Source: Prorocentrum cordatum
Lineage: Eukaryota > Sar > Dinophyceae > Prorocentrales > Prorocentraceae
Direction of reading: 5' to 3'
DNA: 64,000 bases
Assembly (NCBI GenBank): GCA_963575745.1
Contig: CAUYUJ010013792.1
Span: 340,097 to 404,096 of the forward strand
Position 1 is the stretch's first letter, and each line of letters opens with the position of its first letter. The position numbers and the translations under genes were made by a program. Shown piece by piece: positions 20,688 through 30,715 of this stretch. Under the pieces are notes generated by a model that searched no databases, was not told where the DNA came from, and saw nothing but the letters and a program-made list of their open reading frames with translations.

Positions 20688-20818
20688 AATCGGCCGCCGC
20701 AGCTCCCGAACCCCCGAGAGCCCGCTCTTGGGCGGTGGCGGAGGCGCCGATCCGAAAGGCTCCGGCGCCGATCCGAGAACTCCGCGCGGCCCTCCGAAAG
20801 TTTACGTGCAGGATGTCA
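20688..20818. repeat. Dispersed repeat O, copy 1
   Basis: Carries GAATCGGCCGCCGCAGCTCC, GGCTCCGGCGCCGATC and CGCGGCCCTCCGAAAGTTT. Copies lie at 21,044-21,166 and, partial, at 22,318-22,378. Confidence 0.75.
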
Positions 20819-20870
20819 CTGGTCCGTCCTCGATTATGACGCTCGTCGGGCTTTTCCTTTCCCTTTCTTA

Positions 20871-21019
20871 GTGGGCGTGTTTTCCACCACCACCACCACC
20901 ATAAGTAGGAGGGGGAAGGGGTCCTCCCCCTCCTCCTCCTCCTCCTCCACCTCCTCCTCCTCCGCCCCCTCCTCCTCCACCTCCTCCTCCTCCTCCTCCT
21001 CTTCGTCGTCCTCCTCTTC
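20871..21019 (+). mobile_element. Family J element, left part with CCT core
   Basis: Begins GTGGGCGTGTTTTCCACCACC and runs into a CCT tract. The expected inverted right end is absent, so it is truncated. Confidence 0.6.
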
Positions 21020-21043
21020 GGGTCAGCGGAGGGCAGCCCAGGA

Positions 21044-21166
21044 GTGAATCGGCCACCGCAGCTCCCAAGGCCCCCCCGAGCCCGCCCCTGGGCGAAGGGT
21101 GGAGGCGTCGCCGGGAGGCTCTGGCGCCGATCAGAGCATTGCGCGCGGCCCTCCGAAAGTTTGTGT
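21044..21166. repeat. Dispersed repeat O, copy 2
   Basis: Collinear with copy 1 (GAATCGGCCACCGCAGCTCC to CGCGGCCCTCCGAAAGTTT). It is preceded by an exact 24-bp repeat also present at 19,368-19,391. Confidence 0.75.
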
Positions 21167-21167
21167 G

Positions 21168-22282
21168 TACAGTCGGACTTGATTGGAGAGGACACGCGAG
21201 AGGACACAAGACCCTTCCGAAGGCCACATCGCCGTAGGAGTGTAAGAAGTCGCGTGTCGCGAGGCACAGGACACAAGGGTAACCCCATGCCCACGATAAT
21301 AATGTACCCCCCCTAAGTCGTTAGAGTTCTTTATCGTCGGCCTAGAAGGGTTTCAAATATAGGCGGAGGGCGCGGAGGCCGAACTTCATTATCACTGGGA
21401 AAGTTCACCATCGAGGTTACTTCCTTCTTATGTTGAGATAACAATACCAACCGAAGCGAACACGCTTTTCAGGATATCTCAAGCGAAACCAATAATTTCG
21501 GGAGGCAGCCTCAAACGAAACGATCAATGCTTCTTTCTCTTCCTCCCCGTGGCCCCTGAACTTGTTTATCGCTGTGCTTTGTTATCCAAGGAAACCGAGG
21601 CAGATGTGCTACCCTACACGAGCAGATGATTTCTTTTATTTCCATTAAGCGTTTACAAATTAAATGGTTTGAACTTTGGATTTTTGCTATCTCCTTCTCC
21701 TCTCCTCCTCTTGCTGTTTCTCCTCTTCCTCCTCCTCCTCCTCTTCCTCCTCTACCTCCTCTTCTCTTTCTATATTTCTATGTATCTCTCTATCTTTCTT
21801 CTCCTCCCCCTACCCCCCTGAACTTGTTTATCGCTGGAGTTCGCTATCCATGGAACTCGTTAATGAGGCCGACGCAAGCGTCAATTCACTTCTATAACAA
21901 TTAATATTAAACTCATAGAGATCTATAAGGAATCCGTAGGAATCTAAAGAAACCCAAAGGAATCGATCGAAATCTATAAATATTCATGTAGAAATCTATA
22001 GGGATGTAGAAAAATCCATAGGGATGTAGAGAAATCTATAGGGACCCCCAAAAAATCGATCGAAATCTGTTGAGGATGTTTCAGAGAGGACCAAAAGCCA
22101 AGGATGTCTCAAGATATCCTCGGCTTTGGCTCCTCTGTTGACATCTTTATGCTGGCCTCTGGTGGGCAACTTTCATCATCACCCCGTAACCGCCGAACTT
22201 TATTATCCCTGGGGGGTTATTCTCGGGGGCATGGGGTTACCCTTGAGCTGGCAATGTCGACCTACTAATCAGGGCCGACTGT
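21168..22282. mobile_element. Family I element, copy 3, split by a 956-bp insertion
   Basis: The left half (TACAGTCGGACTTGATTGG to GACACAAGGGTA) and right half (TACCCTTGAGCTGG to CAGGGCCGACTGT) rejoin to the sequence seen intact at 6,856-7,012. Confidence 0.78.
21282..22237. mobile_element. TA-flanked inverted-repeat element, 956 bp, nested in family I
   Basis: The ends ACCCCATGCCC and GGGCATGGGGT are exact complements, and the match continues imperfectly for about 20 bases. TA lies on both sides (21,280-21,281 and 22,238-22,239), where uninterrupted family I copies have a single TA. Duplication of TA is typical of Tc1/mariner-type transposition. The body is less GC-rich, has a CCT tract (21,690-21,800), two copies of CTGAACTTGTTTATCGCTG and repeated ATCTATAGGGATGTAGA phrases (21,980-22,045). 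It has no transposase frame, so it is non-autonomous. Confidence 0.75.
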
Positions 22283-22380
22283 GGGATGCCATTGGTCCTT
22301 CCTCGACTGTAACGTTCGTCGGGAGGCTCCGGCGCCGATCCGAGAACTCCACGCGGCCCTCCGAAAGTTTATGTGTAGGT

Positions 22381-22554
22381 GGTGGGCCTGTTTTCCACCA
22401 CCACCACCATGAGTTGAAGGGGGGAAGGAGGTGGAGGACGAGGAGGAGGAGGAGGAGGAGGAGGAGGAGGAGGAGGAGGAGGAGGAGGAGGAGAGGGGGG
22501 AGGAGGAGCCCCTCCCCCTCCAACTTCTGGTGGTGGTGTGGGAAAATAGGCCCA
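22381..22554 (+). mobile_element. Family J element with GGA core, complete
   Basis: Left arm GGGCCTGTTTTCCACCACC followed by GAGTTGAAGGGGGG pairs with a right arm ending GGGAAAATAGGCCC preceded by CCCTCCAACTTCTGG. The arms are about 45 bp. Between them lies about 70 bases of pure GGA. Flanking copies of ATTGGTCCTTCCTCGACTGT lie at 22,290 and 22,565. Confidence 0.75.
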
Positions 22555-22707
22555 TCATCATCATTGGTCCTTCCTCGACTGTGACGGTCGTCCGGCTTTT
22601 CCTTCCCCTTTTTCGGCCGCCGCGGGGAGCCGGCGCCGCTGCCGCGGCGCCGCGCGGAGGCCCGCCCCGCCCCGCCCTTCCCTGCGTTGCTCGGGGACGC
22701 ACTGACC
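22555..22707. other. No gene seen
   Basis: GC-rich sequence following a second copy of the ATTGGTCCTTCCTCGACTGT repeat. Confidence 0.4.
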
Positions 22708-22815
22708 GGGGTCGGTGCACACCCGGGCTCGTCAGGCCTGGCGGGATCCACGGGCTCGGGCGCAGGATCCTGCAGGATCCGGCGCTCTGACTGACCCCCG
22801 TTTGCATGGACCCCC
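22708..22815 (+). repeat. Dispersed repeat M, copy 1 (partial)
   Basis: GGATCCTGCAGGATCCGGCG and CTGACCCCCGTTTGCATGGA blocks are shared with 25,622-25,800 and 62,411-62,629. Confidence 0.7.
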
Positions 22816-22982
22816 GTCTCCTGAGCCCCGAGATGCGGGCGGGCGCTCGCTGCCGGGCGTCTCCTGCGGGCGGGCGCCACGGTGCTGCCAGAGGTCTCCC
22901 TGGCCCACGCCGACCGGCCATCCCTGGGGGAGCTCATCGCATTGACGCTCTCTTGAGAGGGGCCGTCAAAGCCGAGGAGCCC

Positions 22983-23166
22983 CCCAAAGGGGGACAGTGG
23001 AGGCCAGTCCACAAGAAAACTTCCACAAGAAACCCAACCCTGAGACCCCAGGGCGTCCATCGGCTTTCGGTGTGGGAGCGTCACGCTTTCCACAGCAAAA
23101 CCATCGAAACCCAAGAAACCGAGGGCACCCTGGAGGCAAGCAGGGTGTTTCTTGGCATGGGTCTCC
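22983..23166 (+). repeat. Dispersed repeat L, copy 1
   Basis: Shares GAGACCCCAGGGCGTCCAT, GGTGTGGGAGCG and GGGCACCCTGGAGGC with 48.64-48.77 and 62.22-62.40 kb. All three copies keep one frame with VWER and GTLEAS, so either the copies are recent or a short exon was spread. Confidence 0.7.
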
Positions 23167-23221
23167 ACTGTAATGGTTCCCCCAGTCATGGCTGGTCTGC
23201 AGCGGTGTCCGCAGGGACTTG

Positions 23222-23384
23222 CTTTAGGTTGGGCATGTCCCCCTAAAGGCGGATTTTGGACGAAACATAAAAAACAATCAAACAATGCTCAAAAACAATC
23301 AAAGAAGAATCCAAATGTCGTCCCCGAATTACGTGTTGCCTATTTTGGGATATTCTTCCTGCAGAGGGAAAGGCCCGACGCAAG
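23222..23384 (+). mobile_element. Family F element, copy 2, with ACTTG duplication
   Basis: 163 bp with ends CTTTAGGTTGGGCATGTCCC and GGGAAAGGCCCGACGCAAG. ACTTG is duplicated exactly (23,217-23,221 and 23,385-23,389). The interior is AT-rich with repeated AACAATCAAA. Confidence 0.85.
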
Positions 23385-23489
23385 ACTTGCCGAGAGGCCC
23401 CGCGGGCCCCCAACCAGCGCCACCCCCGGGGGCCAGGAGGGGCCTCGCAGCGGCGCGGGAAGCCCAGGACGGGAAGGGAGCAGCTTCTG

Positions 23490-23509
23490 GCTGATGCTGA
23501 TAATGATGA

Positions 23510-23544
<35 letters not shown>

Positions 23545-23546
23545 AT

Positions 23547-23580
<34 letters not shown>

Positions 23581-23850
23581 GTGATGATGATGCTGATGCT
23601 GATGTTGATGCTGATGCTGATGATGATGCTGCTGGTGATGATGATGATGATGGTGATGATGGTGATGATGGTGACGGTGATCACAGTCATAAACATACTC
23701 ATCATAACCATCATACTCAACACAATCAGCATACTCGTGATGACCATCATTATCATCATCACCATCATCATCAGCAGCATCATCATCAGCAGCATCAGCA
23801 TCCTAAGCATCATCATTATCATCATCATCACCACCGAAATCCCTGATCTT
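23490..23850. repeat. ATG/GAT microsatellite that switches to CAT/ATC (long imperfect hairpin)
   Basis: From 23,490 to about 23,675 the + strand reads GATGATGATG with GAC and GCT variants. From about 23,695 to 23,850 it reads ATCATCATCACC with AGC variants, the complement of the first half, so the two halves can pair. Confidence 0.88.
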
Positions 23851-24780
23851 CCAAAAGAAGGCGAACGCATCACGCCAAGACGTTTGAATCCGACTCCAAT
23901 TCGTGGTTGTAAGCTGTTGTGGTCCAACGTACATGCAATACGGATTCGCAGTAAGCTTGTACGCCTCTTGGGCTCCACAGTCGAGGCGTTTCCAGCGGCG
24001 CAGGGGCACAGAAATCGGCCAAAGACGGGCCAGAGAGGCAAGGATGCAGTGGCAACCTCGGGACAGCCACCCACCCCTCCTGTGCGCGGTGGCCGCACGT
24101 CTTGGAGGGCTGTCTGCTAGCACCCTGGAAAGTCAGACATGCGGCGCCCGGACTGGGGGGGGGGGGCTCGAAGCATACACACGTCGTCTGGCCGGCCGAG
24201 GAGCTCGGTGCATAGACGCACCAGGTTCCCCACCTGTGGGATGCTGCAGCGTCTACGGTCAACAGCTCGTGCTGAGCGTGTCGCGGCGGCCCCAGCGCGA
24301 CACGCTGTGTATGTCTCGAGAGTTGAAGACGCCGTGTCGCTCCGCTCCGCGGGGCGGGAGGCTCCAAAAAGCTCGGGACACTGACGCTTCGGGACTGAGG
24401 ACGTGACTGCTGACTGCCTACCAGACCACACCAACCCAACCCGAAGACCCGAATCTGACCCGAATTTCGGGAGGGGGGGGGCTGCGGGTTCCATGTGTGG
24501 TTGTTCAATGTTCCCCGACCCCCTCCCCCCCCGCTGGAAATGGAGGGTAAATTGAGGCCTTCGGGCCGGCTTGGGATGCTTTCGTGGGTGGTGACTTAGC
24601 GCGTCGCGCCGAAGCACGGTGGGCCAGAAGAGGCGGCGCGACACGCTGAGCCCCAGTTTCCCGACCGCGCACTTCGACTTCGAGTCCCTCCTGCATGGGG
24701 TCCGAGTCGATGGGGTCGGATCGCACCGCATCCTCGATGCAGCGCTGATGCATCGCCGATGCACTCTTTTGGAGTCCCGA
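23851..24780. other. No gene recognised
   Basis: Complex sequence with overlapping open frames on both strands and no domain. CGCGACACGCTG occurs twice, near 24,296 and 24,637. The 24,690-24,790 part resembles 55.1-55.28 kb (GATGCATCGCCGATGCA-type phrases). Confidence 0.35.
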
Positions 24781-24781
24781 A

Positions 24782-24960
24782 ACGGTGCGGTGACGGACCG
24801 TGCGGTGACCTCGGAATCCCACAAGACCTCACCGCACGGTCCGTCACCGCACGGTATTGGGGCCCCAGAGGCCCCTGTCGCCCGATACATCCTCGGAGAA
24901 CGACTCGAGTCCCAGAACCGTGCGGTGACCCCGAATCCCCACCCACTCACCGCACGGTGT
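24782..24960. repeat. Clustered inverted repeats of ACCGTGCGGTGA
   Basis: ACCGTGCGGTGA or its complement TCACCGCACGGT occurs about six times. CGGTGCGGTGACGGACCGTG near 24,783 faces its complement near 24,836-24,856, making a hairpin of about 26 bp arms. Confidence 0.8.
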
Positions 24961-25139
24961 GGTCACCACCCCGTTTGGGGGCCCCCGAACTCTTATCGGC
25001 GCCGCCGACGCGGAAACTATCTGCTGCCACGTCGCGAAGCTCCAACCCCATCTGCTCGGGCCCCATTGGGGAGGCCTCGCTCTTCATGGGCCCTGGACAC
25101 GGCAAGGCCGTTTTTTCACTGTTTCCGAACACATGTCTT

Positions 25140-25565
25140 GAACATGGAAACGATAAGCAACCATCGGCGACTGGAAACAGCAATGGAACCGGAGACGGAA
25201 ACGGAAAACAAACGGCGACGGAACCGGCAACAAAAACAACGTCGGCACCGGCAAACAAAAACGGCAAACCGGAAACCGTCACAAAACAACCCTGTCGTTT
25301 ACAAAACCCACTGTGGGCCTTGGAAACGAACAGGTTGTTTCTTTTACCGGTTCCGTGTTGCCGTTTTTAGCCGGCCGTTTTTAGCCGGTTCCGACGTCGT
25401 TTTTGTTGCCGGTTCCGTCGCCGTTTTTTCCCAGTTCCGGCTCCGCTTCCAATCCTGGAGCCGTTTTTGTATTGCGCCTGTGCCGGTGCAATTGCGCTCA
25501 TTTCCCGCTTCCGTTTTTGTTGCCGGTACCGGCCGCCCTTTCTGTATTGCTTCCGGTCGCCGTTA
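25140..25565. repeat. GGAAAC/CGGCAAC short repeat that reverses orientation
   Basis: 25,150-25,285 is rich in GGAAACGG, ACGGCAAC and GGAACCGGCAAC. 25,340-25,560 contains the complements GCCGGTTCCG, GTTGCCG and CGTTTTT. The two halves form an imperfect inverted pair around about 60 bases. Confidence 0.75.
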
Positions 25566-25621
25566 TGTGTTATCGCTTCCTTTTCAAAGAGACTTTTATC
25601 GGAAACGGTGAACATCGGGGA

Positions 25622-25800
25622 TATTCTGACCCGGGTCAATCCAGACCCGGGTCAGTCAGGCCTTGCAGAATCCTGCAAAATGCTGCACCCAAACCCGGCA
25701 CCCAAACCCGGGTCAATGCGACCCTGTCCCTGCAGGATCCTGCAAGATCCGGCGCTCTGGCTGACCCCGTTTGCATTGAACCCCGTCTCAAGGCTCCCGA
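25622..25800 (+). repeat. Dispersed repeat M, copy 2
   Basis: TCTGACCCGGGTCAATCCAG, CAGTCAGGCCTTGCAGAATC and GATCCTGCAAGATC match 62,411-62,629 in order. Repeated GACCCGGGTC palindromes lie at the left side. Confidence 0.8.
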
Positions 25801-25974
25801 GAAAACGGCCCTGCCGTTTCCGGGACCCTTGGCCGACCAGACGACACGGCGTACATGGAGCCCCTCCGAAACGCATGGCCTCTGCGGGCTCCCCGCGCGG
25901 CTGTACCCGGCCGCGCCGCGGCTGCCGCAGCACGCGCGCGCGCGCACAGGGCGGCGCCTGGGCGCGGCCGCTGC
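25801..25974. other. No gene seen
   Basis: GC-rich sequence leading into the CCT tract, with a CGCG alternation near 25,935-25,945. Confidence 0.4.
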
Positions 25975-26142
25975 CATGCTCCTCCTCCTCCTCCTCCTCC
26001 TCCTCCTCCTCCTCCTCCTCCTCCTCATCCTCCTCGTCCTCCTCGTCCTCCTCCTGGCATCTTCTCCTTCTCCTCCTCCTCCACCTCCTCCTTGTTCTCC
26101 TAGTTCTCCGTCGCGTTCTCCTCATCCTGGCTCTCCTCCCCT

Positions 26143-26177
<35 letters not shown>

Positions 26178-26445
26178 CTCCTCCTCTCCTCCTGGCTCTC
26201 CTCCTCCTCCTCCTGCTCGCCCTGCTCCCCCTTGTCGCATACGCCCAGCCCGTCAGTTCTGGATGTCGGAATGGTCACGTGGGGCGAGGCATCGATCGCA
26301 CCTGCTGCTTCAGTCTCGCCTCGCGTTTTGCTCCAACCTCGCTCCCCCCATTCCTCCCGCCCCGTCCTCTCCTCCTCCGCTTCATCCTTCTCCTCCTCTT
26401 CATCCTTCTCCTCCTCCCCCTCCTCCTCCTCCTTCGATGCGGCGA
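25975..26445 (-). repeat. Polypyrimidine CCT tract
   Basis: CTC/CCT with CGT interruptions, broken by complex sequence at 26,230-26,340. Long + strand frames through it are leucine/serine/proline runs. Confidence 0.88.
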
Positions 26446-27078
26446 GAGGGGAAGGCCAATGGCCCCCCCCTTCTCAAGAAGTGAACCGCCGCGCCTGCAA
26501 GACCTCTCATGCTACTATCCCCCCGCCCCCCAGGGCGCGCCTGCAGAACCGTCACACGCAAAAGGACCGGGGAGGAGGCGGGGGGAGGGAGGACGAAGAA
26601 AGCCCTGCGGGGCTGGGGCGGTCGCGGTGAGGGGCCCGGGGCCCGAGAGCTCCGTCGTTTCCCCCCCCCCCCCCCCTGGCAAATGTTCTCCGCCATGGGC
26701 TTCCCGAGGCCCTGAAGTCCTGAGAGCTTGCCACCGGGTGGCTGGCTGCCTTGAGCCCGCATGCCTTTTGCACAACTCTGGCCCCGCATCCTCCTCCGCC
26801 TCCTCCTCCTGCCCCTCTCCTTCTCCTCCTTCTCCTCTTCGCCCCCCCCCCCTCCTCCTTCTCCTCCACGTAATTACCCTTGCTCCTTCTCCCGCTTCCC
26901 CTCATCTCCCCCTTCCCGTCCGTCCCCTCCCACGGGCCCGGGTGCCGCCGCCGCAGCTACCGCGCTCCGTCGCGAGGCCTAGATTCACCTCTTGTTGCCG
27001 ACCTCGTAGATCCCGTCCCTGAAGTCGGAGGCGTTCGGCCTGAACGTGTTTCCTGCTGAGCAGGAGCATAAGACCCCA
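26446..27078. other. No gene seen; includes a second CCT tract (26,790-26,900)
   Basis: GC-rich DNA with a C-run near 26,660. Frames are open on both strands with no domain. Confidence 0.4.
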
Positions 27079-27230
27079 ACATAAACATAAACTTCCGAAC
27101 TCCGCACGGATTTTGTGGATCGGCGTTGGTCTGCCCTCCCTGGCGCCTGGAGCGCGACAAAGGGGGCGCGTGAAGGGCCGCCAGAGGGGTGTCAGCGACG
27201 ATCCAAGAAATCCGCGAGGGAGTTCCTTGG
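27079..27230. mobile_element. Family H palindromic element
   Basis: ACATAAACATAAACTTCCG and CGCACGGATTTTGTGGATCG on the left mirror GATCCAAGAAATCCGCG on the right. Diverged from the 46.58 kb copy. Confidence 0.65.
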
Positions 27231-27494
27231 TAAGTCGCATGGAACACGTACCACTTACGTATGGTTTACTCAATAATCATACTGCCCGCGCTGCTGCGGA
27301 ATTTTCGCGGGCGTGCAGTTCCGTTTCGCGCGGACCTTGCTTGGGGGGGAGTCTTGCACTTCCAGTTGCCCCTGGCCAAACTGCCCTCCTGGGGCGCTGT
27401 GGAGGCTCCCCGGAAAGGCCGGGGGAGCGGCACCGGGAACGTTCCCGAGATGTCACGGGGAGGTGTGGGACCCGGGGCCGGGGGTGGTGGTACT
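27231..27494. other. No gene seen
   Basis: Unassigned complex sequence. Confidence 0.4.
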
Positions 27495-27564
27495 TAGTTT
27501 ATACTATATATACACATATATATACATATATGTCTATCTCTCTCTTTATATATATATATGTATA

Positions 27565-27601
<37 letters not shown>

Positions 27602-27602
27602 C
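27495..27602. repeat. (TA)n / TATATG microsatellite
   Basis: TATATATG-type repeats for about 100 bases. Confidence 0.9.
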
Positions 27603-27664
27603 GTCGCCCCCCCAGCAACCCCCAACCACAAACATCACAACACCTCCACTTATCGTTTGCTGAT

Positions 27665-28515
27665 CGTCGTCCTCCTCCTCCGCCTCGTTCCTCCTCCTCC
27701 TCCTCCTCCTCCTCCTCCTCCTCCCCCTTCTCCTCCCAGCTTTTCCCAGACCACCCCAATGAAAAACGCTTTGTTTTCCAGCTTTTCCATCTTTTCCAGC
27801 TTTTCCCAGAAACTACCCCATTGAAAAACGTAGTGTTTTCCTGATGTTCCTGCTTTTCCAGCTTTTCCCAAGAGACTATCCCATTACAAAACGTTGCGAT
27901 TTCCAGCTTGTCTTGCTTTTCCCAGGGACTACGCAGCAGGGTAATGTGCGGGAAAAGCTGGAACATCTGGGAAGCACAGCGTTTTTCAATGGAGTATAAT
28001 CTCTGGAGAGAACAGGAAAAGCTGGAAAACCTTGCGTTGTTCCATGAATAGTCTCTGGGAACAACTCGAAAAGCTGGAAAAGCTGGGAAACACATCGTTG
28101 TTCAATGCGGTAGCCTCTGGGGAAACTACGACAAGCAGGAAAAGCTAGAAACCACAACGTTTTTGTCAATGAGTAATGGGAAAAGCTGGAAAAGAGGGAC
28201 CAACTAGAAACACACAGCGCTTTTCAATGAGGTAGTCTCTGGGAAAAGCTGGAAAAGCACGACAAGCTAGAACATTCAACGTTTTTCAATGGGGTAGTCT
28301 CTGGGAAAGGCTGGAAAAGCAGGAACAACTGGAAACACACAAGGATTTCCAATGGGGTAGTCTCTGAAAACAGCTTGAAAAGCTGGAAGAACTAGAAAGC
28401 ACCATTATTGAATGGTTTCGTTGCGGTGGAAGCTGGAAAAAGTGGAAAGCACTATGCTTTTCACCGGGATAGTTTCTAGGAAAAGCTGGACAAGCTGGAA
28501 ACCACAACGCTTTCA
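27665..28515. repeat. CCT tract, then ~75-bp GAAAAGCTGG minisatellite that reverses orientation
   Basis: 27,665-27,725 is CCT. From 27,738 to about 27,920 the + strand carries CCAGCTTTTCC units. From about 27,945 to 28,515 it carries the complement GGAAAAGCTGGAAA with CAATGGGGTAGTCTCTGGG. At least three full units on the left face about seven on the right, separated by roughly 25 bases. Confidence 0.85.
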
Positions 28516-28575
28516 AGGCCAGCCCCTGCCGCGTGCTCCCAGCGTTTGCTCGTCGGAGGCTCTGTGCGCTCCACT

Positions 28576-29110
28576 ACCGTTCTCCTCCTCCTCCTCCTCC
28601 TCCTCCTCCTCCTCCTCCTCGCTCCTCCTCGCTTTCCTCGCTCATGCTCAAAAGGAATGGTGTGAGAAGAAGGTAGGCCATGACAAACTGTCCGAAGCAA
28701 ATTTTGAAACCCACTGCACAACGTGGAGAACGAAGAGAACGTAGAGGGAGGGCAAGGAAGGGCGAAAGTGGAGGAATACGAATAACATATACTCGCCCCC
28801 CCCAATCGCAGGAGGGAGAGGGGGATAAGGAAGATGAGGAGGATAAGGAGATGAGGAGGAAGATGAGGATGGTGAGGAAAATGTGGATGAGGAGAAGAGG
28901 AAGATGATGATGATGAGGAGGAGGAGGACGAGGGTGGTGAAGGTGAGAGAGTGAGGACGAAGATGAAAAAGATGAGGAAGCGAGAGGAGCAGAGGATGAG
29001 GACCAGATGAAGAGGAAGAGGAGGAGAAGAGATAGGATGAAGAAAGACGGAGATGAGGATGAGGAGAGGAGGAATATGAGGATGATGCCCCCCCACCCAC
29101 CCAGTCCGTC
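28576..29110. repeat. CCT tract (28,576-28,635) and GGA/GAT purine tract (28,800-29,080)
   Basis: Pyrimidine-rich then purine-rich on the + strand, with about 160 bases of complex sequence between, again an inverted arrangement. Frames through it on the minus strand are Ser/Pro/Leu runs. Confidence 0.8.
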
Positions 29111-29166
29111 GTTCGAGGGTGCTGGGGAGGGGCGAGCATATACACATATAGCTACATATATATACA

Positions 29167-29206
29167 CTAGAACCACGCGCGCGCTTCGCGCGCGCTTAGG
29201 TTCTAG
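29167..29206. repeat. Hairpin with GCGCGCGC stem
   Basis: CTAGAACC and GCGCGCGC are followed by TTC, GCGCGCGC and GGTTCTAG. The stem is about 18 bp with a short mismatch. It is not next to a gene. Confidence 0.7.
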
Positions 29207-29420
29207 CTAGGAGGCGAGCTTGAGTCAACGAAAGTCGCAGGGAAGGGGGCAGGGGGAAGAAGGCCAGAGAGCGCTGAAGGATACAAATACTGGAACCCTC
29301 TTGTGATTTTGTGGGGGGCCTCGTCCGGCCGCTCGCTGGGAATTTGACGTAGCTTCTCGGGAGCCTCTGAACCTGTCGGGGGCCTCCTGGAAGCAGGTTC
29401 GAAGCATTTTGGGGGCCGAT
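29207..29420. other. No gene seen
   Basis: Unassigned sequence leading into the GGCCTCTTGG repeat. Confidence 0.4.
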
Positions 29421-30715
29421 TTGGGGCTTCTCGGGGCCTCCTTTGGGCCTCTTGGGGGTCTCCTGGGGCCTCTTGAGGGGCCTCCTTGGGGCCTCCTGGC
29501 GGCCTCTTGGGGCGGAAGGCTCGAGCTTGCGGTTCGTGGTCCCCCTCTGGGCCCCCTCTTGGGCCCGTCTTGGGGCCCTCTTGGGCCATCTTGGGCGCCT
29601 CTTGGGCCGTCTTGGGGCCCTCTTGGGCTGTCCTGGGGCCCTCTTGGAAGCTTCTTGGGCCGTCTTGGGGCGGTCTTGGGCGCCTCTTGGGCCGTCCTGT
29701 AACGTCGGAAAGCCCAAAAGGCGACTTTGTTGAAAAATGTACGTTTTACGAAGGGAATGGGCCAATTTTTGCGTCTAGGGGCCCTCTTGGGACGCATGTT
29801 GGAGGCTTCTTGGGGCCTCTTGGGGGCGTCCTTGGACGTCTGGGGTCTCCTGGGGCCTCTTGAGGGGCCTCCTGGGGGCCTCCTGGCGGCCTCTTGGGGC
29901 GGAAGGCTCGAGCTTGCGGTTCGTGGTCCCCCTCTGGGCCCCCTCTTGGGCCCGTCTTGGGGCCCTCTTGGGCCATCTTGGGCGCCTCTTGGGCCGTCTT
30001 GGGGCCCTCTTGGGCTGTCCTGGGGCCCTCTGGGAAACTTCTTGGGCGGTCTTGGGGCGGTCTTGGGCGCCTCTTGGGCCGTCCTGTAACGTCGGAAAGC
30101 CCAAAAGGCGACTTTGTTAAAAATGTACGTTTTACGAAGGGAATGGGCCAATTCTTGCGTCTAGGGGCCCTCTTGGGACGCATGTTGGAGGCTTCTTGGA
30201 GCCTCTTGGGGGCGTCCTTGGACGTCTGGGGTCTCCTGGGGCCTCTTGAGGGGCCTCCTGGGGGCCTCCTGGCGGCCTCTTGGGGCGGAAGGCTCGAGCT
30301 TGCGGTTCGTGGTCCCCCTCTGGGCCCCCTCTTGGGCCCGTCTTGGGGCCCTCTTGGGCCATCTTGGGCGCCTCTTGGGCCGTCTTGGGGCCCTCTTGGG
30401 CTGTCCTGGGGCCCTCTTGGAAGCTTCTTGGGCCGTCTTGGGGCGGTCTTGGGCGCCTCTTGGGCCGTCCTGTAACGTCGGAAAGCCCAAAAGGCGACTT
30501 TGTGAAAAATGTACGTTTTACGAAGGGAATGGGCCAATTTTTGCGTCTAGGGGCCCTCTTGGGACGCATGTTGGAGGCTTCTTGGGGCCTCTTGGGGGCC
30601 TCCTTGGACGTCTGGAGGCCATCTTCAGCATCTCGGAGCCCTCTTGGAGGCCTCTTGGAAGTTTCTTGGGCCGTCTTGGGCGCTTCTTGGGCCGTCTTGT
30701 CTGACTGGGGAGGCC
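29421..30715 (-). repeat. 386-bp tandem repeat, three units, made of ~12-bp GGCCCTCTTGG subrepeats
   Basis: AATGTACGTTTTACGAAGGG starts at 29,736, 30,122 and 30,508, an exact 386-bp period with very few differences between units. Each unit contains many GGCCCTCTTGGG-like subrepeats. 386 is not a multiple of three, so the frame shifts at every unit and the open frames cannot be one protein. A divergent unit in opposite orientation lies at about 51.40-51.83 kb. Confidence 0.92.

Noticed and set aside
19662-21047. A 461-residue + strand open frame and overlapping long frames on both strands
   Set aside because: It runs through the 16-bp satellite and CCT tract. The satellite is open in all frames because of its composition, and the peptide is a bare repeat.
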